NCBI GenBank assembly: GCA_030549495.1
Contig: JAUIRK010000649.1
Coordinates: 124,001-188,000, forward strand
Length of the DNA: 64,000 nt
Direction: 5' to 3'
From: Nectonema munidae
Taxonomy: Eukaryota > Nematomorpha > Nectonematoida > Nectonematidae
The notes beneath the pieces were generated by a model. The model was not told where the DNA came from. It searched no databases and saw nothing but the letters and a program-made list of their open reading frames with translations. Below are positions 1 to 10,463 of the stretch, one piece after another. How positions within the stretch are numbered: position 1 is the first letter of the stretch; every line of letters starts with the position of its first letter. Made by a program: the position numbers and the translations under genes.

Positions 1-248
1 AAAGTAAAGAAATAATTATATATATATTAAAAATAAAGAATAGTATATTCAATATAATTTATATAAGAAGGCGGATATATTTGTTTGTTTCTTTTAGCTG
101 ATGGGGATGGAAAAGAGAGTAGATCGAAATTTATTTATATGATAAATATGTATAAAATAGGAATCTTTGAACGAATAGCAAAAAAAAGGGTTTTTTTTTT
201 AAATGTAATTTCAAGTTATTCTTCTCTTTTGATAATTTTTTTGAGAGA

Positions 249-383
249 ACATTTAATACTTTCATTGAGAAGGCACCGATTGCGCCGCTTGTATCGAACT
301 ATGAGGAAATTTGGCATAATGCGGGATCGAATCCAAGACCTTGAGTTATTTGAAACCCGCTATCTAACCAAATTTATTCACAC
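249..383 (-). repeat. tRNA-derived SINE, family A, copy 1
   Basis: On the minus strand this copy carries GGTTAGATAGCGGG (A-box-like), AACTCAAGGTCTTGGATTCG (ending in the B-box region) and the 3' body CCTCATAGTTCGATACAAG. It matches the copies at 28.2 and 37.6 kb over about 130 bases. The 104-codon frame across it is a repeat artefact. Confidence 0.7.
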
Positions 384-572
384 CCCCATAAATATATAAA
401 CCTGTGATGAAGAAATAAAAAGATTAAACAGTGATGGTATACTGGATAGAATATTCTAAAGAAAATTTTGTATATATCTAATATAACAAACTAAATAAAT
501 AAAATTTAAGCTAAATAAGTAAAAAAAAGTAACAATCAAACAGTGGAGGATCTAGAAATCGACTAAAGGGGA

Positions 573-838
573 CAGGGCCGGCCTTAGGCCACGGCAACCT
601 ATGTGGCCGCAGTGGGCCCCGCGCTTCTCATTTTTCATTTTGATGATTTTGCTAAATGCAAGGTTCGCAAAGTAAAGTTACTTTGATCGTCATTTTATGT
701 TAATGAAATAGTAATAAAACAAAGCCCTTTTCTTTTTTTCAAAATCTTATTTCTCACTTTTAATCATTTTTCTTACCCAAATTGGGCCGCGCGTAATCCA
801 TTTTACATAGGGCCTTGCGAACACTAGGGCCGGTCCTG
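573..838. mobile_element. hAT-type MITE with 8-bp target duplication
   Basis: The ends are CAGGGCCGGCCTTAG and, inverted, CAGGACCGGCCCTAG. The flanks are AAAGGGGA (565-572) and AAAGGGGG (839-846), an 8-bp duplication with one mismatch, as hAT transposases produce. Both subterminal regions are GC-rich (ACCTATGTGGCC and ACATAGGGCC) around an AT-rich core. There is no coding capacity in 266 bp. It sits inside an older repeat starting CAGTGGAGGATCTAG at 541. Confidence 0.7.
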
Positions 839-846
839 AAAGGGGG

Positions 847-2090
847 CCTAATTTAAAATATTATTTTTGTTGGTTTTTTAAAGTTCAAACGTTGTCATCA
901 TCGTCTGAGTCAACATTTCTTAACAAAAACCAATTTTGCAAAACCAAATAGACAAAATTTCAATACCATAGAAATCCTGATGAATGAAGGGCCCGGAAAA
1001 ATTAAAACAAGAATTTTTGAGGTCTCACTTCAGAGGGGTCAAAGCCTAGGCGCCGCTCTTGGATTCGTCAGAACAATTAAACTACGAGTTCCTACGTTAG
1101 CAAAACTTAGTAAAAGAAGAAGAATTATTATAAAAAAAACATAAAAAATTTAGTTAAAATTCACAATACTCAGAAGTGTATAATGTTATATATATATATA
1201 AAACAAAGGTCATATCCGCTTGGAAATAAGGAAGATTAATTAGCATAAATGTTAATAGATTCACTATTGTTCCAGTAACGGGTACAAACTTAAAAAAGTT
1301 TTAGTAACTAGTGCATTTAGTAGCTAACGAGTATTAATTACTTGAATGAGGCTTTCCCAAACTTTTTCACAGGAGGAACAATTTTGTGTTCATAAATATT
1401 TTGGAGAACGTCAGATTGTGATACTTTTATATTGTGGCGCAATGTAATTATATTTTTTATCTATTTTCTCGCATTTCAATGTTTGATGGGTTATGCAGCC
1501 GTGAGCTTATATAGGCTCAAAACATAAATCTTTAGTATCATAAAATATTACTATCTACGTTAGTCGATAACAATTTTAAAAAGTTATTTATCAACGTTGA
1601 GAATCTATTTTACAGTCTGAACTGTGTTTTGAAACCTCAAACACTTTTTTAGACCACCTTTCTTGGGCGGAACTGACTTAGAGAACCTCTCACTTAAAAG
1701 ATTACAATAGCTGCTGATTAATTCTTTGTAAATAATGTTATATTTTGTTCTTTACTATTTAAAAAAATATTTTATATGCAAATAGGTAAGATTGACATTT
1801 TGGAATATTTTAAGGCTATCTGGCATTTTAGAAACGGAAATTTAGCATTAGTAGATGTGTTGCGTTTATGAGTTGTTCTTCACATCAATAGTGCAATATA
1901 TCTAAATCTAGCATTTTAGAAGTAATGACATTTACTTTAATTGCTTGCGATTCAAAGAGTTAAGGTGCTTTCTCCATTATATTCTGTCTTTTCAATCTTC
2001 AATGTTGAGGTTCATAGCTTTTTAAATCTTTATTTACCACCTCTCTCAGTTTTCTTCAGGGTGCTACTGCTAGAAACTTTTCATTGTCAA
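847..2090. other. AT-rich non-coding DNA
   Basis: I see no gene in this stretch. It contains scattered short GC-rich remnants (1030-1070) and an (AT)n run near 1187-1200. Confidence 0.5.
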
Positions 2091-2116
2091 GGATTTATGC
2101 TTTTTTAAATCCTTGG

Positions 2117-2275
2117 TGCAATGTCGTAGCCAAAAAATGGAAGCTGGAGGGGGGGGGGGGAGTATGCAAGGAATTTAGGGGGGCAAGCATATTGGAAATA
2201 AAATTAATAGGGGGGGGGCAGAAAAGGTATTTGGGAGGGCACTGCCCCCTTGCCTCCCTCTGGCTACGCCCTGCC
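2117..2275. repeat. GC-rich terminal remnants of a hAT-like repeat
   Basis: ATGTCGTAGCC followed by poly-G tracts at the left and CTGCCCCCTTGCC ... TGGCTACGCCC at the right form inverted ends (GTAGCC/GGCTAC). This is the widespread GTGGCGTAGCCAGG terminal type seen again at 28325 and 46986. The 79-codon frame here is not a gene. Confidence 0.45.
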
Positions 2276-2329
2276 TTGGTGGCATTAAAACTTACATCAA
2301 AATATTATAGAAATATTTTTTAAGTATAA

Positions 2330-3710
2330 GTTTCAATAGAATCCTAAATAAAAATGAAATACATCATTTTTTACTGTTGTACGTCATTTCTTACATCAAG
2401 TATTTAAGTCTTGATTTTTTTAATTAATAGAGCATTTTAGTTGGCACAAAGCAGATGCTTTTGATTACGGTGGTTCAGCACGTGCATTGTTCAAAGTTCA
2501 TCGATGTCCATCACTGAAGAAGCGTCATCATTTCAAATTTTCCTGCTTCAATTAGTGGAGGCACTAATTTTTTTTCGTTTGAGTACGCAACGTGTGCGCT
2601 CTTGTTGATTCGAATAATGAGGCGAAATTACTCTCGCTGATAAAACTGGTCTCGCCTCAACACCCTCGAGGATTTGGTAAGTTAGTGTGAGGTATTTTAA
2701 TATGTGAATTGCTAGCTGTGGATTTTTCGCGTATGTTGCATTGATAATAATTGTTAGCTCTAATTGTTTTTTGTCGAATTTAAGACAAGAAGAAGAATAA
2801 TAAAAATAGGCTACATTGAAAACGAATATATTTTTTGCTTGAAACCGGATTTGATCTAACATAATGTTTCATATGTTCAATAAATTATTCCTTTTTGAAG
2901 TTTGATGGACAATTAGACTAAATTTTCTTTTAATTTTAAAATAATTTTGCAAGTATGATCGTCAGCAATTTTTATTGTCGAATGTGTTTTCGCATGATAT
3001 TTTAATTATTTATTGAGTTGGATATTTTGTTAAATATTTTGGTGGGATAGTTAGTTTGGTAATTTTTTTAGTCTTTTAGTTTTTCATGTTCTAATAGAAA
3101 TGTTCACTTCTCTAGTAGATCCAGGTCTGAGTTCGAGCATAGTTTTATATAGTAATTAGTGCTACAAGAAAATCTTAAGGTTAAAATGTGAGTGAGAACA
3201 TATTAATGAATATATCTGGGCCCTAGTTTGGCTCAATATTTGTAAAAAAAAATTAGGAATTAACCTATGTCGATTTTGTTGAGAAATATAAATTTTTTTT
3301 CTTAGCTTTTGATGCTAATGTTTTTTCTTTTAAATTTTAAAAATAAAAAAAGTATAACTTTTTTAATATCCTGTTTTGATATAAGAGATTAGGTTTTGTA
3401 TATACTTTACTTGATAAAATTTGCCATAATAGGATTCTTCTTTTTTTATCCTGAGTGTAGATTCAGAAGGAAGATTTTTATCTTTTTGGAAGAATAGATT
3501 TGGTCCAATCAGAATTTTAAAATCGAAGTTTGGGTAGATATTTTTTACCCTTGATAGAATCAAAGAGTATACTAGGTAACACTTGGGTAGGTACTAGTTT
3601 GGTAACAGTCGGTTTGAATGATGCTACAATTTCATTTTTACGTTTATGATAAGTTTTTCAGAAGAAATGTTAGAGAATCTAATAAATACTTTAAAGAGTT
3701 GTCGTATCTT
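2330..3710. other. AT-rich non-coding DNA
   Basis: No supported gene was found. Frames on the minus strand at 2548-2862 and 3363-3563 lack recognisable motifs and show the composition of random AT-rich sequence. Confidence 0.45.
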
Positions 3711-3715
3711 GTGAG

Positions 3716-4490
3716 TTGAAATATATTTATTTTCAAAAAAGAAAGACTTCTTTAAAGTTTCAAAAAATACCTTGTCAAAAAGTCTCACAACATAGGAGGA
3801 CACTTTATTTACCTTGCTGTAAAGATATCATATTGAATGTGCTAAGAATTTCTGAACTCCTAAATTTAAAACATATCTTCGTATCAAACGATACCGTTAG
3901 AAGGCTAATAGGAGGGATGCCTGATGACATATCAAAGGTGGTTATATTGATTTCAAAACCGGTTTTCAACTTTTTTGCAATTCAGTTTGATGAAAAGATG
4001 TATAGCACGTACAATATGTATATGACCAGCACTTGGTAGACAATTTCTTGTTTTACAAAACTCTTAGCAGTAGAACCACTTTAAAAAAAATATTTGACAA
4101 AGTGGACACTTTTTTACAGCACATGTTATTAAGCCAGAACATCCATTTGAAGTGTGTACTGACCCTCTTCTAGCAATTTTTTTGTTCGAGTTTTCAGACT
4201 CAGATAAAGCAAAAATCCCTAGATGTAATTGGTACCAAGTGCGCTGTTTATCGTCAAGCATTAATAGTGAAAACCATACCTAATGGGTTTGAAAATGTTT
4301 CCGATAAAGTCATTAAAACAGTGTGTTTAATTGAAGCAAATGCCTTGAACTCAAAGAAAATCATTCCAAATTTGAAAAACACTTGCTACACTCAAACGTT
4401 AGGTGGTTTTTCAAAGTAAAAGTTTTGAAGCGCTATTATGCTTTTAAAATGAAGCTCGAATTATGGCATTCTTAGATTTTCGAATGTATT
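3716..4490 (+). pseudogene. hAT transposase fragment (ZBED5/SCAND3-like)
   Basis: The first frame contains LPCCKDIILNVLRISE, FVSNDTVRRLIGGMPDDIS and FNFFAIQFDEKMYS, matching the N-terminal half of ZBED5-like hAT transposases (LPAAKDIVK, PLSNDTVSRRI.DMS.DI, F.LQLDEST). The DE of FDE corresponds to the first catalytic Asp region. Further along, in other frames, come EHPFEVCTDPLLA (TDG-like) and HLLHSNVRWFFK (compare LLLHTEVRWLS). Several frameshifts and stops separate these parts, so the copy is dead. The C-terminal dimerisation domain was not found here. It is old and AT-drifted. Confidence 0.72.
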
Positions 4491-4499
4491 TATTGATAA

Positions 4500-6640
4500 A
4501 AATATCCTGGAGGGCATAAAACACAGTGTAGTATATCCTAGCCAAGAAATTTCTATTTATTAGACCATTAAAAATTTTAAAAATTCTATTAATTTATCAA
4601 AATCCATTTATAATCTAGATTAGTAATCTAGCCTGAGAAAATATCTTAATTGAAAAATAGTTTATTGATTTGATTAATGATTGAAGTTTTAATGATTTAA
4701 AAACTTAAATCGAAATATTCATCCAGAAAAAAAGGTAGAATACTTAACAAAAAAAGAGTGCCAATATTAAATAAATTATTGTATTTATTTAACCTTTATA
4801 GTTTTTTGGATCATTTTGAGAGTTTAATACTAGTAAAATAAAATGTAAACCTTTCAGAAATTGATTTCTTATCGTTGGCTTTCTTTCTTTGCATTTTTAT
4901 ATAAATTAAGCACACGATTTTTGGGACAGAAAAAAACTTTATTAAATGAACGCAAATTTGAGTACTTAAGTAGGGAAATATATATAAATATAAAAAGGAG
5001 CACGTGATTTAATCTGTAAAGATAATCATAAGTTTTTCATGCAATAATATGCATTAAGTTTCACTTAATAAAAAGGATAAAAAATTTCTATTAACTACAT
5101 TTTTTTCTAAATATAAATCTATACAATTTATCAAACTTTAAAGAAAATTTAATCTGGTTAAATAATAAAATAAAAAGGCATAAATTTACTAAGGTACTAA
5201 CCGAGCTCTACGTTTTTTAACTTTTGTGTTCGAAAGGGAACCCGTGTTTTCACGTGATATGGCCGTAAACCAGCAAATAAATAGATATGCTATTGAATAA
5301 TGTGATTTGTTTAGACGCAAAAAAAGTTAGTTATTTTTTATTTTTTAAAGTCAAAAGAGGGAGCAGGAGATTAAAGCTTGGTGAAAATATAGGAACCAAT
5401 TTAAAAGAAAAATAGCTAAAAAAAAATTTCCAAATATTTTAACTAAAATATAAATAGCATAAATCTAAAACAATGATAGAGTAAATATTAGCAACTATTT
5501 ATAGTAGTAGTTATTTCTAAGAAATTCAGTTTTTAAAATCCCTAGTTTTTTATTTTTCTTTCCAAATGAAGGTTTGAAGTAAGCTATCTATCATTTTAGT
5601 TTAGAATTCCTTAAAATTTTATTAGGTGGTAGAGGGCCGTGGGGTGAGATGAAGATTGCCGTAACTATTTTGGTAATAGGCAAGATTTAAGCGGAGAAAC
5701 ATTTTATTTTGATTTATTGATCAACTGCTTTATTTTGATTAATTCATTGCAATTTGTTAGTATTAGAAAGTTTTTATTTTACATAATAAAAAGCTATATA
5801 TTAAAAGTTTGTAATAAGTATTCTTTTATCTTTTTAAAAACAATTAATTGACTGATCATGTTTTTTGAAATAAAAGTAGCTATTTAAAATTATTGCATAT
5901 CCTGTAAAAAAAAGAAAATATACATCTAATTAAAAATTTAAAATATTGCTTCTAAATTGTTATACAATTATCTATTAGTTATATATAATATTTCTACTAT
6001 TATTTTGCTAATTTTGAAAATTTTCCTGTCTCGTATGCTCTCTGTATAAAATGTCTATTTTTTTAACTCTATTTTTACTTCGTAGTAATTAATTTATATA
6101 CAATTATAATTCAATTTCATATTAATCAATATGTAGCGTATTTTTTAGTAAAAATAAATTTCTTTATAAACATTATCATAATCCATGGATGATGTCTGGT
6201 CTACTCAATTCCGTAAAAGTCAGGGATAATTTATATCGTAAAAAAGTGAGGAGATGAGTACTTTTTTTGAAAGTCAAATTTTTGTTCTAAAGAAAAAAAA
6301 TTACATTTTTTAAAATATTAAAATGTTTTAATATATTTAAAACAATTATTATACTTTAATCTTTAAATCTAGTAAAACCACAAAGGACACTTGACAAAAA
6401 ATTTAATTCTTTTTTGAAAAACAAAACTGATCAGTCTTTTTCATTAAAACATAATGATTATCAAATTACTGATGAGTCTAAATTAGCCAATCACCTCTAC
6501 TAGTTCAAATATGGATACGAAATTTACAAAGTACCTTGTTAAACATCAACATGAATTTTTATTTACGAAAATTACTTTAGTAGAGGATTTAGTTTCTATT
6601 TTTATGTTTTTAAATATTCATAATGGTGTAGATATACATA
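4500..6640. other. AT-rich non-coding DNA
   Basis: I see no gene or convincing repeat ends over about 2 kb. Very high A+T, with long A and T runs. Confidence 0.5.
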
Positions 6641-6665
6641 TGGAATTTCATCTAATCATATTAAA

Positions 6666-7159
6666 TTGATCTTTCTTTTCATTGTAAATATTTTGTTAAT
6701 TGGATTCAATTCTTCTATCGAACATTGTATATTTCTTAATGTTTTCAAAAAGACTAGGGTTGTTCCTGTCTATAAAAAATGTAGTAAATTTGGTTTTTAT
6801 GGCTTTAAATCATTTCAATTAATGTCCTTTTATTTGAATAATAGGTTCCAATGTGTGTATAAAAAATGGCTTATCTAATCGTTCTCCTATTTTGTGTGGC
6901 GTACCTCAAGGGTCCATTTTGGGTCCTGTATTTTTCTCAATCTTTATAAACGATGTATACTTGTCTAACTCCTCCATTCCTTTTAATTCATCCTTTGGTG
7001 CATCTGATTTTAATCTCTTATTGGATTGGTTTGAACTTTGAATTCAATTCTTTGAAAGTGAACCTTGATAAATCTAAATCTCTCTGGTTCACGAACAAAA
7101 TATTTGAAGCTTTACTTAATTTTGGTCTTGAATATGTAAATAATAGAATGTGTAGGTAG
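6666..7159 (+). pseudogene. Non-LTR (LINE) reverse transcriptase fragment
   Basis: Overlapping + frames carry FKKTRVVPVYKK (RT block with K.A.V.P.YK), SFYLNNRFQCVY (the L..R.Q.V motif), GVPQGSILGPVFFSIFIND (the diagnostic GVPQGS.LGP.LF..YIND block) and FNSLKVNLDKSKSLWF (LN..KT). The YADD block between the last two is missing through an internal deletion, and GAS-FN stands in its place. At least two frames are needed and the 5' endonuclease part is absent. The GVPQGS block and order of blocks place it with Jockey/CR1-like LINEs, tentatively. Confidence 0.75.
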
Positions 7160-8325
7160 CTGTGATTCAGTTCATGTAGTGCTTGAGGAGTTTTTTCTTG
7201 ACGAGTTTTGGTTTTTAATTATTATAAGATGTATGGGGAGTTTATTAAAGTGAGTAGTAGATTTAGCTGAGAAATGATTTTTAGAGTGGGATTTCTTGCA
7301 AATTGCGTACGTACATTGTTGAATTTCGTGAAATGTGAAAAACTTATGTAGATTAATTTGAATGTTGTGTAGAGAGTTAGATAGAGGTAGAGATTTTTGA
7401 AATGCATATTAGTGTTCTGTCTGTAGTATTTTAGAGTAAAAAATATTTTAAATGTCGTAATGTTAGGTAGGTAGGGCCTCGAAGCACTTTCCGAACTGAA
7501 TCGATATGCTTGTGGTGCTATTGAACTGGGATAGTTGAACAAAGAATGTGAAACTTATTTTAAAAATAATCTAAAAAGGAAAAAACGAATATAAAGGCAG
7601 ATGGTAAACAGAAATTTCTAAGCCAAGAAAGTTGGGGATTTTGTAACCGCACTTTCCAATTTTAAAAATCTTGACTCCGACACAATGATCTTAAAATGGC
7701 CGACTACATGCGATCAAAATACAATAATGTACACAATTCGAAATAAAAGAATTTTTCAGAGAAAATATTGATAAGACGTATTTGAAAAGGTATCTAATGA
7801 TTATTTGCATGCTAAACTTTATATTTATTTATTTATTGATAAAAAAGCACAAAATAAACCAGATTATGATTATAACATTATATATGCCAATTTACGCATT
7901 ATATATAATTAAAAAAAGTACATAAAATTTAAGTGTTTATAATGTCTTATATATAAGTGGTGAGGCAAGGCCACGGGGAGACAACCGAATACCCGTCTCG
8001 TTAGATTCTTAAATATACTTACATTTATTTTTCAAAAGACTTATTTTGTTCCCTTCTTCAACTCAAAAGAAGACGCCATAAGTTTTGTGCAATAAATTTT
8101 AAATGTAATATCTTGACAAAAAACGGCGACGATCCCGTCAGAATCAGCAAAGTTTTCAAAATAACACTCACACAACTTTTTATGATCAATTTGAGGTTTT
8201 ATTACCATTTTCTTTTAATACATGCTTTATTGATTGGATTAAGTGGTGGCGATATTTTTTGAACTTTTATATATAAAAACAACAATAAAAATAGTGCAGA
8301 AGCAGGTGTTGTTCCATTGTTTTTT
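7160..8325. other. AT-rich non-coding DNA
   Basis: No supported gene. A short TTGACTCCGACACAATG motif at about 7671 belongs to a dispersed ACTCCGAC-type repeat that recurs through the window. The 7960-8010 stretch is slightly GC-richer without recognisable content. Confidence 0.4.
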
Positions 8326-8500
8326 TTAAAAATGTGAATGAATAATATTAGGATGAAAGGAGCAGAAATACTTTTATAACGAAATATTTTTCACGTTCAA
8401 CAAGAGCTCTTTGTCAAGTAAAAAAATTTTAAGAACTCTTGCTGAACTTGAAAAATATTTCTGTTCCCTTCACCCTAATATTTTTCATTCACATTTTTAA
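8326..8500. mobile_element. Foldback (hairpin) element, 175 bp
   Basis: The left arm TTAAAAATGTGAATGAA recurs inverted at the right end (TTCATTCACATTTTTAA). The interior pairs also: GAAATATTTTTCACGTTC with GAACTTGAAAAATATTTC, and AAGAGCTCTT with AAGAACTCTT. The whole unit can fold into one imperfect hairpin and has no coding capacity. Confidence 0.65.
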
Positions 8501-9188
8501 TAAAAATAGTTATAAAATTTAATTCGACTAGGGTATTCAGATATCCTGGTTTGCCCCGGTTTTGCTGTCGCTTAACAACTGAATCCCAGAGGATTTATAA
8601 GAATCCTGTTTTTCATTCAATAATCTTATGTGTCAAAAAAAATTTGAAAAATTTGGCCCAAATGTGATTGTTATTTCTTTTTTTTAAGTATAAAACTCAT
8701 CTTTTACTTTCGAAGTATTTTTCATATTAATTAATTATCTTTGTTGGGAGGAATGCAAAATTTTATCCTTGGCTTTTTTCAATACCATTTTGTCCCGGTT
8801 TGATAATGTCAAAATTTCGCAATCCTACGTTCCATCCAACGTAATGTATAGCATACTTCTAACAAGATCTGTTGAGCCCTTTAACCACCACCATTTTGAG
8901 GATTAATCATACGCTTTCTTTTTCAATGCGATTTTATATGTTTTAAAGCAGGCGATTTGTTCCTCAAAGAGCTAAACAAAAGTGTGTAAGCAAAGCAAGT
9001 TTTATTGGAAGTGAAGTCGTGGACATGATGAGAAATTCTTTTTTCATTTTTTTTAGGAATTTGATACTTTTGAAATGTTGTGCAAAAAGGAGAAGGATTG
9101 GAGGTAAATGATTGACGGAGGCTACGACTACATCCACAGAGAAAAGGTAGCCAAGACTTATTCGCATAGGTAACAACTTAGATATACT

Positions 9189-9250
9189 ACAGTTGACTAC
9201 CTCTAATTCGAAGCTTCATTAATCCGGCACTTTCATTATTCCGAAAATCA
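9189..9250 (+). mobile_element. Solitary Tigger/pogo-like terminal repeat
   Basis: TA followed by CAGTTGACTACCTCTAATTC and later TTAATCCGGCAC has the layout of Tigger termini (CAGT..., TA target, ATTCGAA and TAATCCGG motifs). No opposite end was seen nearby, so this is probably a fragment. Confidence 0.4.
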
Positions 9251-9539
9251 TTGATTTGGTAAAATTATTATTGAATGATTGATTGATTCAATTAACAACT
9301 AAGCTTCTTGAAGGTTTCCCAAAATAAAAGTTTCATAAATGAAGAAGAACTAATGAGTTTTTATATCTCTGCAAGAAAAACTAATTAGAGAAGGACCAAA
9401 GCACCTAAAAAAACTAACTTTAAGAGAAATCTTCAAGAAATTGGTTCAAGAAAATGATAAATTTGCGTTTTTGCAACATTAGGCCCTAAAGAGAGTGCCT
9501 ATGAATTTATTTTCTAATATAACTATTTTTAAAATTGGA

Positions 9540-9745
9540 TTCGCAACAATTATTACGCCTCCGACAAATGTGCGACTCCACGATCCTAGTGGAGAATCTG
9601 GCTTCCGAACTGCGGCTTCTTTCTGATGAAAGTTTCCAAGCCGTATGTTCGTTTGTGACATGAGCGATCGCTCTATCGCCTCTTCTCCGTGAGGTCTTAC
9701 TGAATGTGTAATGTTCAAAGCAGGATTACAGAGTCTGAATCTCAT
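9540..9745. other. GC-elevated island with open frames, unidentified
   Basis: G+C is clearly above the surroundings. The minus strand is open for 96 codons and the + strand partly. On the minus strand an acceptor-like TTCAG and a donor-like GGAGGC/GTAATA bracket part of it. I recognise no family, and it could be an exon, a transposon remnant or chance. Confidence 0.25.
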
Positions 9746-9802
9746 AAGAACTTGAATAAACTGTCTCACTCCGACAAAAATTAGAAGTGTTTTATTTCAA
9801 GA

Positions 9803-9827
9803 TTTCTTCTTCTTCTTCTTCTTCTTC
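9803..9827. repeat. (TTC)n microsatellite
   Basis: About eight tandem TTC units. Similar trinucleotide runs occur at 34720 (AAG), 56925 (GAT) and 59210 (CAA). Confidence 0.85.
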
Positions 9828-9935
9828 ATGTTTAGTAAGTATGTTTTAGTGTGCATAGGTACGCACGCATAAGAAATAGCATTTAGATCAAATCATTGCC
9901 ATGAAGTTTAAGATGTCGCTCGTGTTAGAATAGTC

Positions 9936-10090
9936 TTTTTTGGAGATGTATTGGATATCCGCAAAGTTTTTTACATCCGCATCCGCAATTTTCAACCTTT
10001 TTTCTTTTTTCTATATGCCGCAAAGTTTTTTTCGGAATTTTTAAATTTTTACTTTATCCATAAATTTTATGATAAGTAGTACGTCTTTTC
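9936..10090 (+). repeat. Terminal-repeat element family B, partial copy 1
   Basis: GAGATGTATTGGATATCCGC begins a block with TCCGCATCCGCAA, GCCGCAAAGTTTTTTTCGG and ACTTTATCCATAAATTTTATG. The same blocks recur at 16.7-16.9 kb and, inverted in part, at 35.7-36.0 kb. No coding capacity. Confidence 0.6.
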
Positions 10091-10173
10091 GAAATAAATT
10101 TAAAAAGGGTAGAGAGGGATGGGGGAGGCCATTTTGAAAAAGGCCACTTTTGTATCCTTCCTTCTTTTCGCAG

Positions 10174-10463
10174 TCTCAAAACCAAACGCTACCTGAAGGC
10201 CTTACTCTGTCTCCACTTTCTCCTCTGGCTTCTTCTTCTCGTGAAAAATGGCGAAGCTCTACTCGATCACTTCCACGTGGATTTGCCAGCTGTGCTCGAG
10301 CTCTACGCAAACTCCCTTCCTGCCCCCTACATATGGGAGTACTTGTGGCTTTTATCCATTTTCCCCATTTTCCTAGCGCTTAATTCCATGCGAAGAAATC
10401 GCGTACCCTTGATGTGGTCATTCTTTGGCTTAGAAGCTGCGTTTGGCTTTTTCCCTTTAATAG
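10174..10463 (+). CDS. JAGN1: Jagunal internal exon
   Basis: A strong acceptor (pyrimidine-rich tract ending TTTTCGCAG at 10173) and a donor (AATAG/GTATCA at 10463/10464) bound an open frame with no stop. The frame begins with one base that completes a codon from the missing exon, then reads LKTKRYLKALLCLHFLLW. It includes the first three membrane segments and the lumenal loop. Another ATG-initiated frame over part of this stretch is a shadow. Confidence 0.88.
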
